Assembly (NCBI RefSeq): GCF_003672135.1
Contig: NC_039509.1
Location: forward strand, 15,014,663 to 15,078,662
Direction of reading: 5' to 3'
Length of the DNA stretch: 64,000 nt
Source of the DNA: Ooceraea biroi
Lineage: Eukaryota > Arthropoda > Insecta > Hymenoptera > Formicidae
The notes below the pieces were generated by a model. That model made no database searches, had not been told where the DNA came from, and worked only from the letters and a program-made list of their open reading frames with translations. Of this stretch, positions 50,884 through 61,520 are shown piece after piece. Every line of letters starts with the position of its first letter. Position 1 is the first letter of the stretch. The position numbers and the translations under genes are program-made.

Positions 50884-51354
50884 ATGTATTCGCAGAGCGA
50901 TCGGCATTCAGTACGGTTCGTTTCGTCGAGCTCTGAGAAGTGCGTGCCAGTCGGCACAACTACCTATTGTCAATTTGTTCATATCTCACGTGACACAAAC
51001 AATCGCACGGTCGTGAGAAAGTGCGGAGTGCCAAGTGCGATTCAAAAGGAGCAATTGGAGCGTATCAAGCTCACAAAGCTCCCAGTGAACCGCGAATTTG
51101 GCAAAGGCTCGGTTCCGTACTCGAAGACTCCGTCGAGATCAAGCATGTACACCAATCCGTTCAATCGCAAACACAGCACGATCCGTCAGATACTGGATCG
51201 CCTGCTGGATCCCACGAAGAAGCCCATCAGGAGGTCTGAGAGCGTCTCCAGTTCCAGCAGCGACGACAGCTCGAAGAGCATCCACGGATCCTTCGGCCGG
51301 TGCTACTCTTCTTCGCACGGTCACCGGAGCACTCTCCAATGGGGTAGAAAATGA
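50884..51354 (+). CDS. Unrecognised protein, unit 1 of the five-unit tandem gene
   Basis: From the ATG at 50884 this frame encodes 156 residues. A unique N-terminal part of about 46 residues ends TVVRK, followed by the repeat unit. The unit's protein is basic and helical at first (QKEQLERIKLTKLPVNREFG, IRQILDRLLDPTKKPIRR), then has a serine-aspartate stretch (SVSSSSSDDSSKS), and ends LQWGRK before TGA. Codon choice is GC3-rich (AAG, CTG, GAG, ATC), as in real insect genes. There is no signal peptide, membrane span or known domain. An alternative start is the ATG at 51144 with a purine at -3, giving 70 residues. I do not recognise the family. Confidence 0.6.
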   Translation: MYSQSDRHSVRFVSSSSEKCVPVGTTTYCQFVHISRDTNNRTVVRKCGVPSAIQKEQLERIKLTKLPVNREFGKGSVPYSKTPSRSSMYTNPFNRKHSTIRQILDRLLDPTKKPIRRSESVSSSSSDDSSKSIHGSFGRCYSSSHGHRSTLQWGRK

Positions 51355-51373
51355 TTTCGATTGGCGATCGTTC

Positions 51374-51709
51374 ATGTGCGGAGTGCCAAGTGCGATTCAA
51401 AAGGAGCAATTGGAGCGTATCAAGCTCACAAAGCTCCCAGTGAACCGCGAATTTGGCAAAGGCTCGGTTCCGTACTCGAAGACTCCGTCGAGATCAAGCA
51501 TGTACCCCAATCCGTTCAATCGCAAACACAGCACGATCCGTCAGATACTGGATCGCCTGCTGGATCCCACGAAGAAGCCCATCAGGAGGTCTGAGAGCGT
51601 CTCCAGTTCCAGCAGCGACGACAGCTCGAAGAGCATCCACGGATCCTTCGGCCGGTGCTACTCTTCTTCGCACGGTCACCGGAGCACTCTCCAATGGGGT
51701 AGAAAATGA
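51374..51709 (+). CDS. Possible cistron 2 of the tandem gene (111 residues)
   Basis: Starts MCGVPSAIQKEQ, with the ATG 19 bases after the stop of the previous unit, and ends LQWGRK. The start context is poor (TTC before ATG), so independent translation is uncertain. The body is identical to unit 1 except for a Thr-to-Pro change after MY. Confidence 0.45.
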   Translation: MCGVPSAIQKEQLERIKLTKLPVNREFGKGSVPYSKTPSRSSMYPNPFNRKHSTIRQILDRLLDPTKKPIRRSESVSSSSSDDSSKSIHGSFGRCYSSSHGHRSTLQWGRK

Positions 51710-51728
51710 TTTCGATTGGCGATCGTTC

Positions 51729-52064
51729 ATGTGCGGAGTGCCAAGTGCGATTCAAAAGGAGCAATTGGAGCGTATCAAGCTCACAAAGCTCCCAGTGAAC
51801 CGCGAATTTGGCAAAGGCTCGGTTCCGTACTCGAAGACTCCGTCGAGATCAAGCATGTACCCCAATCCGTTCAATCGCAAACACAGCACGATCCGTCAGA
51901 TACTGGATCGCCTGCTGGATCCCACGAAGAAGCCCATCAGGAGGTCTGAGAGCGTCTCCAGTTCCAGCAGCGACGACAGCTCGAAGAGCATCCACGGATC
52001 CTTCGGCCGGTGCTACTCTTCTTCGCACGGTCACCGGAGCACTCTCCAATGGGGTAGAAAATGA
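51729..52064 (+). CDS. Possible cistron 3 of the tandem gene (111 residues)
   Basis: Identical to cistron 2 at every base I compared. It has the same 19-base gap from the previous stop and the same TGA inside AAAATGAT. Confidence 0.45.
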   Translation: MCGVPSAIQKEQLERIKLTKLPVNREFGKGSVPYSKTPSRSSMYPNPFNRKHSTIRQILDRLLDPTKKPIRRSESVSSSSSDDSSKSIHGSFGRCYSSSHGHRSTLQWGRK

Positions 52065-52083
52065 TTTCGATTGGCGATCGTTC

Positions 52084-52419
52084 ATGTGCGGAGTGCCAAG
52101 TGCGATTCAAAAGGAACAATTGGAGCGTATCAAGCTCACAAAGCTCCCAGTGAACCGCGAATTTGGCAAAGGCTCGGTTCCGTACTCGAAGACTCCGTCG
52201 AGATCAAGCATGTACACCAATCCGTTCAATCGCAAACACAGCACGATCCGTCAGATACTGGATCGCCTGCTGGATCCCACGAAGAAGCCCATCAGGAGGT
52301 CTGAGAGCGTCTCCAGTTCCAGCAGCGACGACAGCTCGAAGAGCATCCACGGATCCTTCGGCCGGTGCTACTCTTCTTCGCACGGTCACCGGGGCACTCT
52401 CCAATGGGGTAGAAAATGA
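52084..52419 (+). CDS. Possible cistron 4 of the tandem gene (111 residues)
   Basis: Carries the silent GAG-to-GAA change and the Ser-to-Gly change before TLQWGRK. It has Thr after MY, as in unit 1. Confidence 0.45.
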   Translation: MCGVPSAIQKEQLERIKLTKLPVNREFGKGSVPYSKTPSRSSMYTNPFNRKHSTIRQILDRLLDPTKKPIRRSESVSSSSSDDSSKSIHGSFGRCYSSSHGHRGTLQWGRK

Positions 52420-52438
52420 TTTCGATTGGCGATCGTTC

Positions 52439-52774
52439 ATGTGCGGAGTGCCAAGTGCGATTCAAAAGGAACAATTGGAGCGTATCAAGCTCACAAAGCT
52501 CCCAGTGAACCGCGAATTTGGCAAAGGCTCGGTTCCGTACTCGAAGACTCCGTCGAGATCAAGCATGTACCCCAATCCGTTCAATCGCAAACACAGCACG
52601 ATCCGTCAGATACTGGATCGCCTGCTGGATCCCACGAAGAAGCCCATCAGGAGGTCTGAGAGCGTCTCCAGTTCCAGCAGCGACGACAGCTCGAAGAGCA
52701 TCCACGGATCCTTCGGCCGGTGCTACTCTTCTTCGCACGGTCACCGGGGCACTCTCCAACGGGGTAGAAAATGA
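52439..52774 (+). CDS. Possible cistron 5 of the tandem gene (111 residues)
   Basis: Shares the GAA and Gly variants with cistron 4 and alone has LQRGRK instead of LQWGRK at the end. It is followed by unique sequence instead of another unit. Confidence 0.45.
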   Translation: MCGVPSAIQKEQLERIKLTKLPVNREFGKGSVPYSKTPSRSSMYPNPFNRKHSTIRQILDRLLDPTKKPIRRSESVSSSSSDDSSKSIHGSFGRCYSSSHGHRGTLQRGRK

Positions 52775-52793
52775 TTTCGATTGGCGATCGTTC

Positions 52794-52922
52794 ATGTGCG
52801 AAATCAACATGCTGAATATGCTTGGAACCGATGCGCGGCGCCTTCCGTCTGCGGATTTTTCCTCTCACCTTGCCGGCAGCAAAGTACTCCCAGTGAAGCG
52901 AACGCCTAAGGCGAAAAAATAA
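52794..52922 (+). CDS. Unique 3' reading frame of the tandem gene (42 residues if separate)
   Basis: Begins MCEINMLNMLGTDARR and ends LPVKRTPKAKK before TAA. The ATG-TGC-G is the same junction that starts each repeat unit. Upstream it is open in the second frame of unit 5 (52518-52793), so it may be the C-terminus of a longer protein reached by a frame change rather than a separate peptide. The words CTCCCAGTGAA around LPVKR recur in the repeat unit at LPVNR, hinting that this tail is an old, diverged unit. Confidence 0.45.
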   Translation: MCEINMLNMLGTDARRLPSADFSSHLAGSKVLPVKRTPKAKK

Positions 52923-53560
52923 ACACTCGCTCGTGGACCGAACTTCTCACGGCAACGAGAACCAGTCGAAGGATCAGGGATTTTAAGCAGCGGTGACCAT
53001 GTCGTTTCGTGATGAATCAGAAACTCCGGGCACCTCAAGAGCATCGCCTAAAGAGTTCTGAAGAAACCACAAGTATCCGAGGAATCTGAAGAATCCTCGG
53101 TATGCGATCGGACCGGCGACGGAGGAAAATTCCCGTGAATGATAAAAAGTATCTTCTACTCTGGGAATTGGCAGCAATCGTCCTCATCTTCGCCGTTGGG
53201 TCGCTTCGTTCGTTGCCAGTCAGTCAAGTCCGTCCGGAACTCGACGAGCAGGTTAATTCGCGCCAACCTTGCATCATCGGATGCAATCCATTGCGTGCCC
53301 ATCGCCTATGACCTACTCCACGGTGCCATAATTAGGACTCATGATCCTATCGGGACGTCTAAGAGGATCGAAAGGGACGATTGGATCTTCTTTTTCGGAG
53401 GACAATTGTCATCAATCATAGGCCGCTAGTCAAAACTAGTATTAGATTATCATGGGATTGACGTTCATAGTACCACGTCAATGCATGCATTTTCATGTTA
53501 CTTTATGTTATTTATTTTTATTATTTTGTATAATAGCTATAAATAATAATATAATAAATG
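52923..53560 (+). other. 3' region of the tandem gene, with a small membrane-type frame and poly(A) signals
   Basis: The GC-rich character continues to about 53440 and then falls abruptly. AATAAA-type signals lie near 53553. A 69-residue frame at 53102-53311 starts MRSDRRRRK and has one hydrophobic stretch (LLLWELAAIVLIFAVGSL). It could be a further small cistron or chance. Confidence 0.4.
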
Positions 53561-54887
53561 CCAAATATTTATTAAATATATCCGTTTAATTCTGTCGTCG
53601 GTCCTTCCATCTATACATCCTGTCTCCTATACTTACTCAAATTGCTGTTCAAATTGCTCAGTTTTTCTCCCATCTTAAAATTGCGTCGTTATAAATTACC
53701 ATTGATTACGATAATTTATGTGTAACGCGTTCATACTTGATAAGAAAGAAAAATATTACAACTTGTTTTGCAATTCGAGGTTATCACTGTCGTGAGAAGA
53801 TGAACCGATATCGGAATATATAATTGTGGCACCCGCACTTTTGCTCCATGAAAATGTTGAGATATTTTAACGCAAAATGTACATATTCTGAATCTATAAT
53901 CTTTTTATCAATTACTAGCTGGCGCTTGTTCCTCGCGCGCTCGGTATATTTGGGAAATATAAAGCATAAAGAACGTATTTTTTTACGACGCGCACATTTT
54001 TAGAAGTTGCAAGACGATTGCACATAGCCTATGTTACTTAGGAAGATCTAAGCTATCCACCAGTGAAAGATTTTTTCAAATCGGTTTAGTAGTTTCTGAG
54101 ATTATCCCGAACAATGGAACAAACTTTATTATCTCTTTATTATATTAGTATGATATGATTAGTTTAATTAGTAACTTGCCATTAATTCATTATACATTAA
54201 TTAAATCAGTATATTAAAAGAAATTATTATATAATCTTCTTAAATAATCTTTTCTCATTTATTCGTTTATTACACGTGCGTCTGATTATTGTATAATCGC
54301 ATGCGCTTTAATAGCACAGTAAATTTATCGTGATTATCAAACCGGAATGCAAAATTCTGCGTCAGTATATACATTCTGTGAAATTCCGCTTTAGTATAGA
54401 TTACACAGTTTTTTCTGTCTCACATTTCTAGTAATTATTGTCTGTTCGTCATATCTTGACATAATACGTAGTACTGTCGAACCATTTTACTAATAGCCTT
54501 GTAGATAGAGATACGCAGAAATAATACTTTTCACGTGAAGTTTATTGGTTGCACTATTTATCACAAGTTATACTGTAATTGATATGGCTTTATTTCGTCG
54601 AAATCCGATTTAACGGAAAAAAATTTTTGGCAAAATGTGTTTTTATGGGATTACATTGTGTGTGTGTGTGCGCGCGCGCGCGCTTGCATTAGTGAACTGT
54701 GTTTTTTATATATTTTTAAATTCAATCTATCAAATACTTCGACAAGCTGCTCCGTTTTATTATCTTCACTTGTGGACTATTTTTTAATTATACTAGTACA
54801 ACACAGGCGCGCGCTATTTTATTTTTCAATGTTAATAATGTTTTCGAATAATAATATTCATCTATTATTTATTAAAAATTTTTTTTC
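53561..54887. other. AT-rich intergenic stretch
   Basis: No gene recognised. It contains the alternating TG/CG tract at 54657-54683. Confidence 0.6.
54657..54683. repeat. Alternating TG then CG dinucleotide tract
   Basis: About 14 bases of TG followed directly by about 13 of CG. This alternating purine-pyrimidine run is of the kind that can adopt left-handed DNA. Confidence 0.85.
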
Positions 54888-55350
54888 TTTTTCCGAGGAG
54901 TTCTGAGATGTTTATATTATTAATCGGCATATTGCCTAGAGTTCTCTGCTATTGAAAATACCGTAAACTCGGAAATGAAAAAGTTCTAGCCCGTAGAAAG
55001 TTTTTCTTTTCCGAGAAGTTCTGAGTTGTTGAAATCATAAGTTTTTATATTGCCTAGAGTTCTCTGCTATTGAAAATACCGTAAACTCGGAAATGAAAAA
55101 GTTCTAGCCCGTAGAAAGTTTTTCTTTTCCGAGAAGTTCTGAGTTGTTGAAATCATAAGTTTTTACATTGCCTAGAGTTCTCTGCTATTGAAAATACCGT
55201 AAACTCGGAAATGAAAAAGTTCTAGCCCGTAGAAAGTTTTTCTTTTCCGAGAAGTTCTGAGTTGTTGAAATCATAAGTTTTTATATTGCCTAGAGTTCTC
55301 TGCTATTGAAAATACCATAAACTCGGAAATGAAAAAGTTCTAGCCCGTAG
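54888..55350. repeat. 118-bp minisatellite, about four copies
   Basis: The word TTGCCTAGAG recurs at 54932, 55050, 55168 and 55286, exactly 118 bp apart. The units are nearly identical, with the first copy the most diverged at its left end. Each unit contains TTCTGAGTTGTTGAAATC and AACTCGGAAATGAAAAAG. No coding potential. Confidence 0.95.
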
Positions 55351-55351
55351 C

Positions 55352-55629
55352 CCTATTCTAAAAAAGGCGTTAAAGGTGTTATGTATTTCATCATGTTTCA
55401 TCAATACAAATTTGACAGAATTGACAGCTGCCGTTTTCACGTTCCTAAGAAATAATAAATTAATATAACCGCACTGACAGCCACTATGACATTCTGACAT
55501 TCGCAACACAAAGTTCAAGTCACACGAAGTTCGAGCCAAGCGAGAGAACCAATCAGCGTCGCGGAAAAGAGGCCTCAATATTCGATAAAAAAGAACTTCA
55601 CGATGATAACACGCCTTTTTCAGAATAGG
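55352..55629. mobile_element. 278-bp MITE with CCTATTCT-AAAAAGGCGT ends
   Basis: The left end CCTATTCTAAAAAAGGCGT is matched by an inverted ACGCCTTTTTCAGAATAGG on the right. It cuts off the last 118-bp repeat unit right after CCCGTAG, and the sequence to its right does not resume the repeat. Confidence 0.65.
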
Positions 55630-58065
55630 AAATGTTAAATTATGTTAATCAATTATCTCGCGAGCGAACATCATAAAATAAGTACGTCACACTTTTCCGT
55701 GAAGTCAAAGTTCGGGTTCATAAAAAAGCGACTATAAATGTCATATAGATATGTTTAATGCTCGTGACCGTTTCTACGATTAATTTTGATGGAACGGTAG
55801 TCCTTGAGCCTCGAAACGATGCTACCGTTGCAATCAATGGACTGATAAATATATCCCTTAATGCGAACGGTTCTTATCTTGAGACAGATAGATAAACGCA
55901 GACATAAACGACACGGTTTCTCAATCGAACGTTTAATGTTAGTTCGTGTTCAATTGATCACGATAACCCCTACTAAATTACACCCATACGCAACGTTTTC
56001 TAAATGTTAATTAGCCTACTTGATGTCTCGTAGTTTCTGCAAAAGTGGAATAATCATTGTGTTTATATATAATAATTAAAGTAATAATTAAAAATATTTT
56101 TCTATGCAGATATCGATACGTATAAAAACGAGCATTTTTTTCATGATACGCATACACACATACACAATCTATCTCGTATCTTCTCATAATACGCATTTTA
56201 ATTTGATTATTGCGAAGCAATCGTTAATGATATGACAATATCTTTAGACGTGTTTATGTTTTGTGCAATGAGATGAATTACACCAAGAAGAATCTCTGTG
56301 TTATTTTATTTTTAAGAAAAACGTAAAGCTGACTTGATTTTCAATTATGCTTGAAATATATATATTTATATATTTCGTTTTAAAACTGTAAAACAAGCGA
56401 AAATTACATTCTGCATGATAATAAATTATACAATGAGATCTTTCTGTCACACATACATACGTTGCACAGATCTGTGTCGAGATAGATTTATTATTATTAC
56501 TTATTGCTTTTCATAAATTAATTTTATTTTAACGGAATATGTGCAGTTAAAATAAAATGTAGCATAAAATCGCTAATTAGTTAACTTCCATTAAATCTAA
56601 TTTTAAAATAATAGATGACTTATTGTCTAACGGTATTTCCATTCTTAAGGAGGAGATAATTAATTTCAGGCCATCGATAATGAGCTATTGTTGATCGAAA
56701 TCAAGCTCCATGTATAGCTATGTATAGCCGACTGTAGATATTTATAGCTTACGATATTGTCTCGATAGTCGAAATAAATAATGCATGATTTCTAGCAGAT
56801 AATTTTTACAACATCTAATTTAATACACGCGCGCAGTGTCTAAAATTAGGCTAAAGTCAATTAATATTTATGGCACACAAAGCATTTTATCCTTTTAACA
56901 TTCACGAGCATTGCATCGATCGAATAATATTTCTGATCTTATTAGATTCTTCGTAGAAATAAATTTACATAATATTTTATATTTATAATAATATCTATAT
57001 AATATTTTATATCTTTACAGTACATTGATTACATTGATGACTTGATAGAAAAATTAGAATACTCAGGTGTTAACGAGCGTATTTATAACTATCTTTGATT
57101 AAGATTATTATTAGCTTGATTAGGATAGAATATTTTATAATAGTATATTTAGATGTCTTTCTCGTTTCACTTGTTAATTTATAGCATATCTGATTATGCA
57201 GCACATTACATTGATTAAATAATTTTAGGTAATGTTATGCGCTACATGTTCAATATAGTTGTATATATTAATTAATATAACACGTGCAGTGATTTACATA
57301 TGAATTTCAGCATAAACAATAACATGATGATCAGATAAAGATAAAAAGACAAAAAGCGAACGAAGAAAAGAAAAATTTCTTCTAAAGCTTCTTTTAACAT
57401 TAGATTTACAGACATTGCTTGTATATCTAGTTTTACTGATATCCGTCATATTAGGTATAGGTACAAACAATGTCCATAAATCTAGTTTTAACCGTACCGA
57501 TACTTCCTGCTCGCCTTGAAATACCTTTATCTTGAAGATATCTTAACAGATTGAGAAAACATTAAAGATCTTATATTATACTTGGAATACAATTATTTAC
57601 GTCTAAACAAATTCTAAGTCACAAAACGTCGGATATATTATATTACCATTCTTAAACATGCGAGAAACATTGCTGTAGAACTCGAAATATCGTGACCTTT
57701 ATTCATCTTAATCGAAAATGAAATTATCGCTCTAATGAAGAGATATTCATTATGGATTGAATAATGATTAAATAGCAGTGTGTGAATTTATTTTAAACCG
57801 AAAAAAAGGGGGAGAGAGAAAATCGATGACGTTCGCGAATGCTGATGATAAGCTCAGAGAAAAGAAATCACTAAAATCTAGAAATTGACTCCACATTAAA
57901 AAGTTAAGTTGGGCAACACATTTTAAAGTTACGATATATAAGTGACCATAAATAAAAATCATCATTGGGTTTTACAAAAAACTATCTCTTTTATACGTTA
58001 ATTTCTTGAACTATGATAACTCTTGACAGCTTACATAACGTAACATAGAAGACCTTTTCTATATA
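55630..58065. other. AT-rich intergenic stretch, no gene recognised
   Basis: Only short frames are present and no repeats stand out. Confidence 0.6.
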
Positions 58066-58811
58066 CAGGGTGTCCCGGGTTTTAACCGACAAACTGCGGG
58101 AGCATATTCTACTAGTGGAAATAAGAAAAAATTCTTATATCGAGTTTGCTTAGAAATGCTTTATTACAAAGTTATAAACCAATATTGAAAAGAAATATGA
58201 GATAAGTAACAACGGATTTTTTCACAAAAATAAAAATTATCTACGCAATGATTTAGTGACGCATTTCAAAATGTTGTCCTTGCACATCGATACAAGCTAG
58301 ACATCGACGTAGTACAGAATTTGTTACAGTACGACATTCCTGAAAATGTTGTTGCATCTCAGTAACTGAATTAGTAATTCGTTGCTTTAAATCTATCTGG
58401 TACTCTCCTGTTAGGAAATCTACGTTGATACTCTCGTACGGCAGCTCGTGCATTTCCGTCACAGAATCCGTACACGAAATGAATATCAGTGTATTCCTCA
58501 TTTGAAAACACTTTTGGCATTCTGATAGTAATTGCTAGTTGACACGACGATTGAAATCTAACAGCTACTCTTGTGAAAGTAACAATCATACTGAATCGTT
58601 TCAACATAGTGAACATGAATACATGTGAACATCTTCGACCTTCCAAATTCTACACTATGTTCCGTTGTTACTTATCTCATATTCCTTTTCAATATTGGTT
58701 TATAACTTTGTAATAAAGCATTTCTAAGCAAACTCGATATAAGAATTTTTTCTTATTTCCACTAGTAGAATATGCTCCCGCAGTTTGTCGGTTTAAACCC
58801 GGGACACCCTG
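58066..58811 (-). mobile_element. TA-flanked DUF4817-type deletion element, copy 2
   Basis: Same ends as 49688-50448, flanked by TA at 58064-58065 and 58812-58813. It lacks a 15-bp segment present in copy 1 near the start of the DNA-binding frame and otherwise differs by a few bases. It has the same missing catalytic middle and the same orientation. Confidence 0.8.
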
Positions 58812-60117
58812 TATATCATACTAGGCGTACACTTTGCGGCTTATCATTATCATTGCTACTGCTCTTTAAGAAGATTAACGATATTTCCGCAGTCAGTTTA
58901 TGAGATAAAATTATGTCGGTTAGATTTGGGACAAAACTAATTGCGTGCATGATAATCAAGAGATCGTATGTGAGAAACGATTCTCGTAACGAAGTTGAAT
59001 TCATAAACCGTAGTAGAGAATTGATCGAGTCGAGGAAATTTGTGCAACAGAAATTCGTAGAAAGTGACGAAACGATCGAATGGAATGAACAGGTGAATGA
59101 CCAAACGTTTCGTACCGATTGAATCTTCCTTATTACGTAATGATCTGAGAACCAAGGTCAAGGTCTTTAAAGATACATACATGTATGAACCTTCGACATG
59201 TTTCATCAAGTAAAACCGCTTGTTCGGTGTCCCGTTTTTAAGAGACTTTCAGGGACACGTAAGGCTGCGTTCAGATTCTCTACCCGGGTGCACCTGCTGA
59301 GTTGGAGTGAGAAAGATAGAGTGAGATTAAGAGAGAGGGAGAGCACCCGGGTAGAGAATCTGAACGCAGCCTTAAAGATCTGGCATACTCTTTCTCTCTC
59401 TCCCCAAGATCGTGGAAAGATACTGTGTGTAAGAAAGTTCAAAGTGTGATTGCCACGTGTGTAAAAAGACAAATTATAACTATGATTCAGCTACATAAAA
59501 TGCTTCAAGTCGATTAAGATTAATTTGGATGGATTAGAAGACGTGTTCAATTGGCTGATGACATAAACTTTGCTTTGTCTCAATATTAGTGAAGTCAACA
59601 CACACGTTTGGCACAAATTATGAAAAAAATAATTATTGACTTCAAAAGCATGTTATATTCTTTATTTTATACATTTAAATACTTTAAAAGTTTGCAGTTC
59701 GTGTGAGATCAAATAGAGTCCGCCACATTGGAAGTCCTTCGATTGAAGGATTCAAAAGTTATAAGAAAGTTCGCGAGTAAATGGTGACTTTCGCGAAATA
59801 ACAGAAACTGGGTTAATGTACGGAAAACATCTGAAATTGTAGACCATCGTTTTTCCTTAGGCAAATTAATCTGATAAAATATATTGATCGTTTTATTGAT
59901 CATTTAGAATTTGATAAACTTTGCAATTAATATTATTCACCATATGATGAGATATATCAAATAGAATAGCAAATACAATCGATTTCATCGGAAGAAAAAT
60001 CATAAAATAAATTTTGTAAGATTTTGATGATGATGAGAAGTTTCCCATTAAAGAATCTAATAGCTTATGTTATATATCTTATTCTTAAGTTATAATAGCT
60101 AGAAAATTATGGTTTAA
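58812..60117. other. AT-rich stretch with one MITE
   Basis: Apart from the 113-bp MITE, the only feature is a 69-codon frame at 58913-59122 with no recognised motif. Confidence 0.5.
59261..59373. mobile_element. 113-bp MITE with 30-bp perfect inverted ends
   Basis: AAGGCTGCGTTCAGATTCTC and the ten bases after it are repeated perfectly in inverse at 59344-59373. The centre is GA-rich. It is too small to encode anything. Confidence 0.75.
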
Positions 60118-60335
60118 CGTTCAGACGTGTCGAATGGTAACATTCTTTAACATTATTCAAAAGACTATTATTAACACATTCGCAGCCAACGGTTCTGATG
60201 TGAAGACCTTAGCTGAACGCCGCTTATAATTTCCAAGTGTCCATAGTTGAACGCTTTTTGTTATAGATAGCTATAAATTTTAAAATGACGTAGAATTGCG
60301 TCGCCGGCAACCAGCTAAAAATTTTAAGTGAAAAG

Positions 60336-60548
60336 TTGCTCAAAGTAAACAAAAGCGAAATTTATGACTTGCCTAGTAGAAGATATATTTGTCATAAAGA
60401 TGTGGAAGAGACGTTCAGAGAAATTCTCAATCAGAGGGGAAGTCCTCTGAGCACGTATGCAAATATGATATTTTCTGATGCGCATGCTAATGACACCCGC
60501 ATTCCTTATGATTTGTTTCGAAACACTATTTTGAACTGTGGACTTTGA
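60336..60548 (+). CDS. Unrecognised 70-codon frame in the duplicated block (first copy)
   Basis: Encodes KVNKSEIYDLPSRRYICH, then KDVEETFREILNQRG and DTRIPYDLFRNTILNCGL before TGA. The frame is open upstream without a good ATG (the track start is not ATG) back to a TAG near 60291, and CAACCAG near 60306 could be a splice acceptor, so it may be a terminal exon. AATAAA follows 12 bases after the stop. Codon use is unbiased but the sequence reads like a real protein. I do not know its family. It could equally be the tail of an unknown transposon gene. Confidence 0.4.
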   Translation: MLKVNKSEIYDLPSRRYICHKDVEETFREILNQRGSPLSTYANMIFSDAHANDTRIPYDLFRNTILNCGL

Positions 60549-61307
60549 ATTCGCTGTAATAAATATATCATTTAAATTTTCGTTTTTGAAATTTTATAAT
60601 AGATTTCTTCTCCAAATTTTTCTTGAAAATGTAATAATAATTTTCTATACACTTATAAATAATACAAATTCGAATATATTTACATGTACAATCAATACAG
60701 ACAACAATGATAATATTATAGACAATCTATGTCTAATAATAGAGAATGATAGTGATTACATAGTTGAATAATTTCTTTCTACTGAATGCGATAAAATAAA
60801 ATTTTGATGCAAAAATCGAACCGAATTTTTTGATTGACTCAATAAAAAATAAAGTTAATGAAACAATTATATGCTTTAATATATACAGCCATATAATTAC
60901 CCTATAATTTGTCTGACACTTAAAAAAGAACTAATTTATTATATCTATTATGTTTAGATATTTATTCATTCAATATTTTTTTGTACGTCAAGTACGCATA
61001 TGCGCATCGCATATAAAAATTTATGTATAAACATCTTGCGACTCGTATAAATTTCGTCAGACAGATCAGATCTTACGTAAGATCACGCTATTTTCAGACG
61101 TGTCGAATAGTAATATTCTTCAATATTATTCAAAAGACTATTATTAACACATTCCCAGCCGACGGTTCTGATGTGAAGACCTTAGCTGAACGCCGCTTAT
61201 AATTTCCAATGTCCATAATTGAACGCTTTTTGTTATAGATATCTATAAATTTTAAAATGACGTAGAATTGCTTCGCCGGCAACCAGCTAAAAATTTTAAG
61301 TGAAAAG

Positions 61308-61520
61308 TTGCTCAAAGTAAACAAAAGCGAAATTTATGACTTGCCTAGTAGAAGATATATTTGTCATAAAGATGTGGAAGAGACGTTCAGAGAAATTCTC
61401 AATCAGAGGGGAAGTCCTCTGAGCACGTATGCAAATATGATATTTTCTGATGCGCATGCTAATGACACCCGCATTCCTTATGATTTGTTTCGAAACACTA
61501 TTTTGAACTGTGGACTTTGA
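61308..61520 (+). CDS. Same unrecognised frame, second copy
   Basis: Identical in protein sequence to the frame at 60336-60548 and followed by the same AATAAA. Upstream, one TGC/TTC-type difference lies in the CGTCGCCGGC region. Confidence 0.4.
   Translation: MLKVNKSEIYDLPSRRYICHKDVEETFREILNQRGSPLSTYANMIFSDAHANDTRIPYDLFRNTILNCGL

Larger units (their letters stand above)
51021..52795 (+). repeat. Five near-identical tandem copies of a 355-bp coding unit
   Basis: Units start at 51021, 51376, 51731, 52086 and 52441. I see only four variable sites across 1775 bases. GAG/GAA in the KEQ codon: units 1-3 against 4-5. ACC/CCC after ATGTAC: units 1 and 4 against 2, 3 and 5. AGC/GGC: units 1-3 against 4-5. 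TGG/CGG: unit 5 only. The array is therefore very recent or actively homogenised. The length 355 is one more than 118 codons, so each unit shifts the reading frame by one. Confidence 0.97.

Noticed and set aside
51144..51354. LDPT motif in the repeat-unit protein resembling the LDPTGxY motif of tarsal-less/mille-pattes peptides
   Set aside because: Only four residues match, the G and aromatic residue that define the motif are absent, and the peptide is far longer. Polycistronic layout alone does not make it that gene.
51098..51709. 203-codon frames starting MAKARF in the tandem array as independent proteins
   Set aside because: The apparent start is TTG, not ATG, and the first half of the frame has poor codon use. 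Only its join to the next unit is of interest.
51139..52810. Minus-strand 60-83-codon frames repeated in the tandem array
   Set aside because: They are antisense shadows of the GC-rich plus-strand coding unit.
58913..59122. 69-codon frame rich in charged residues
   Set aside because: No recognised motif, AT-rich setting, and no splice or promoter context. Kept only as a note.
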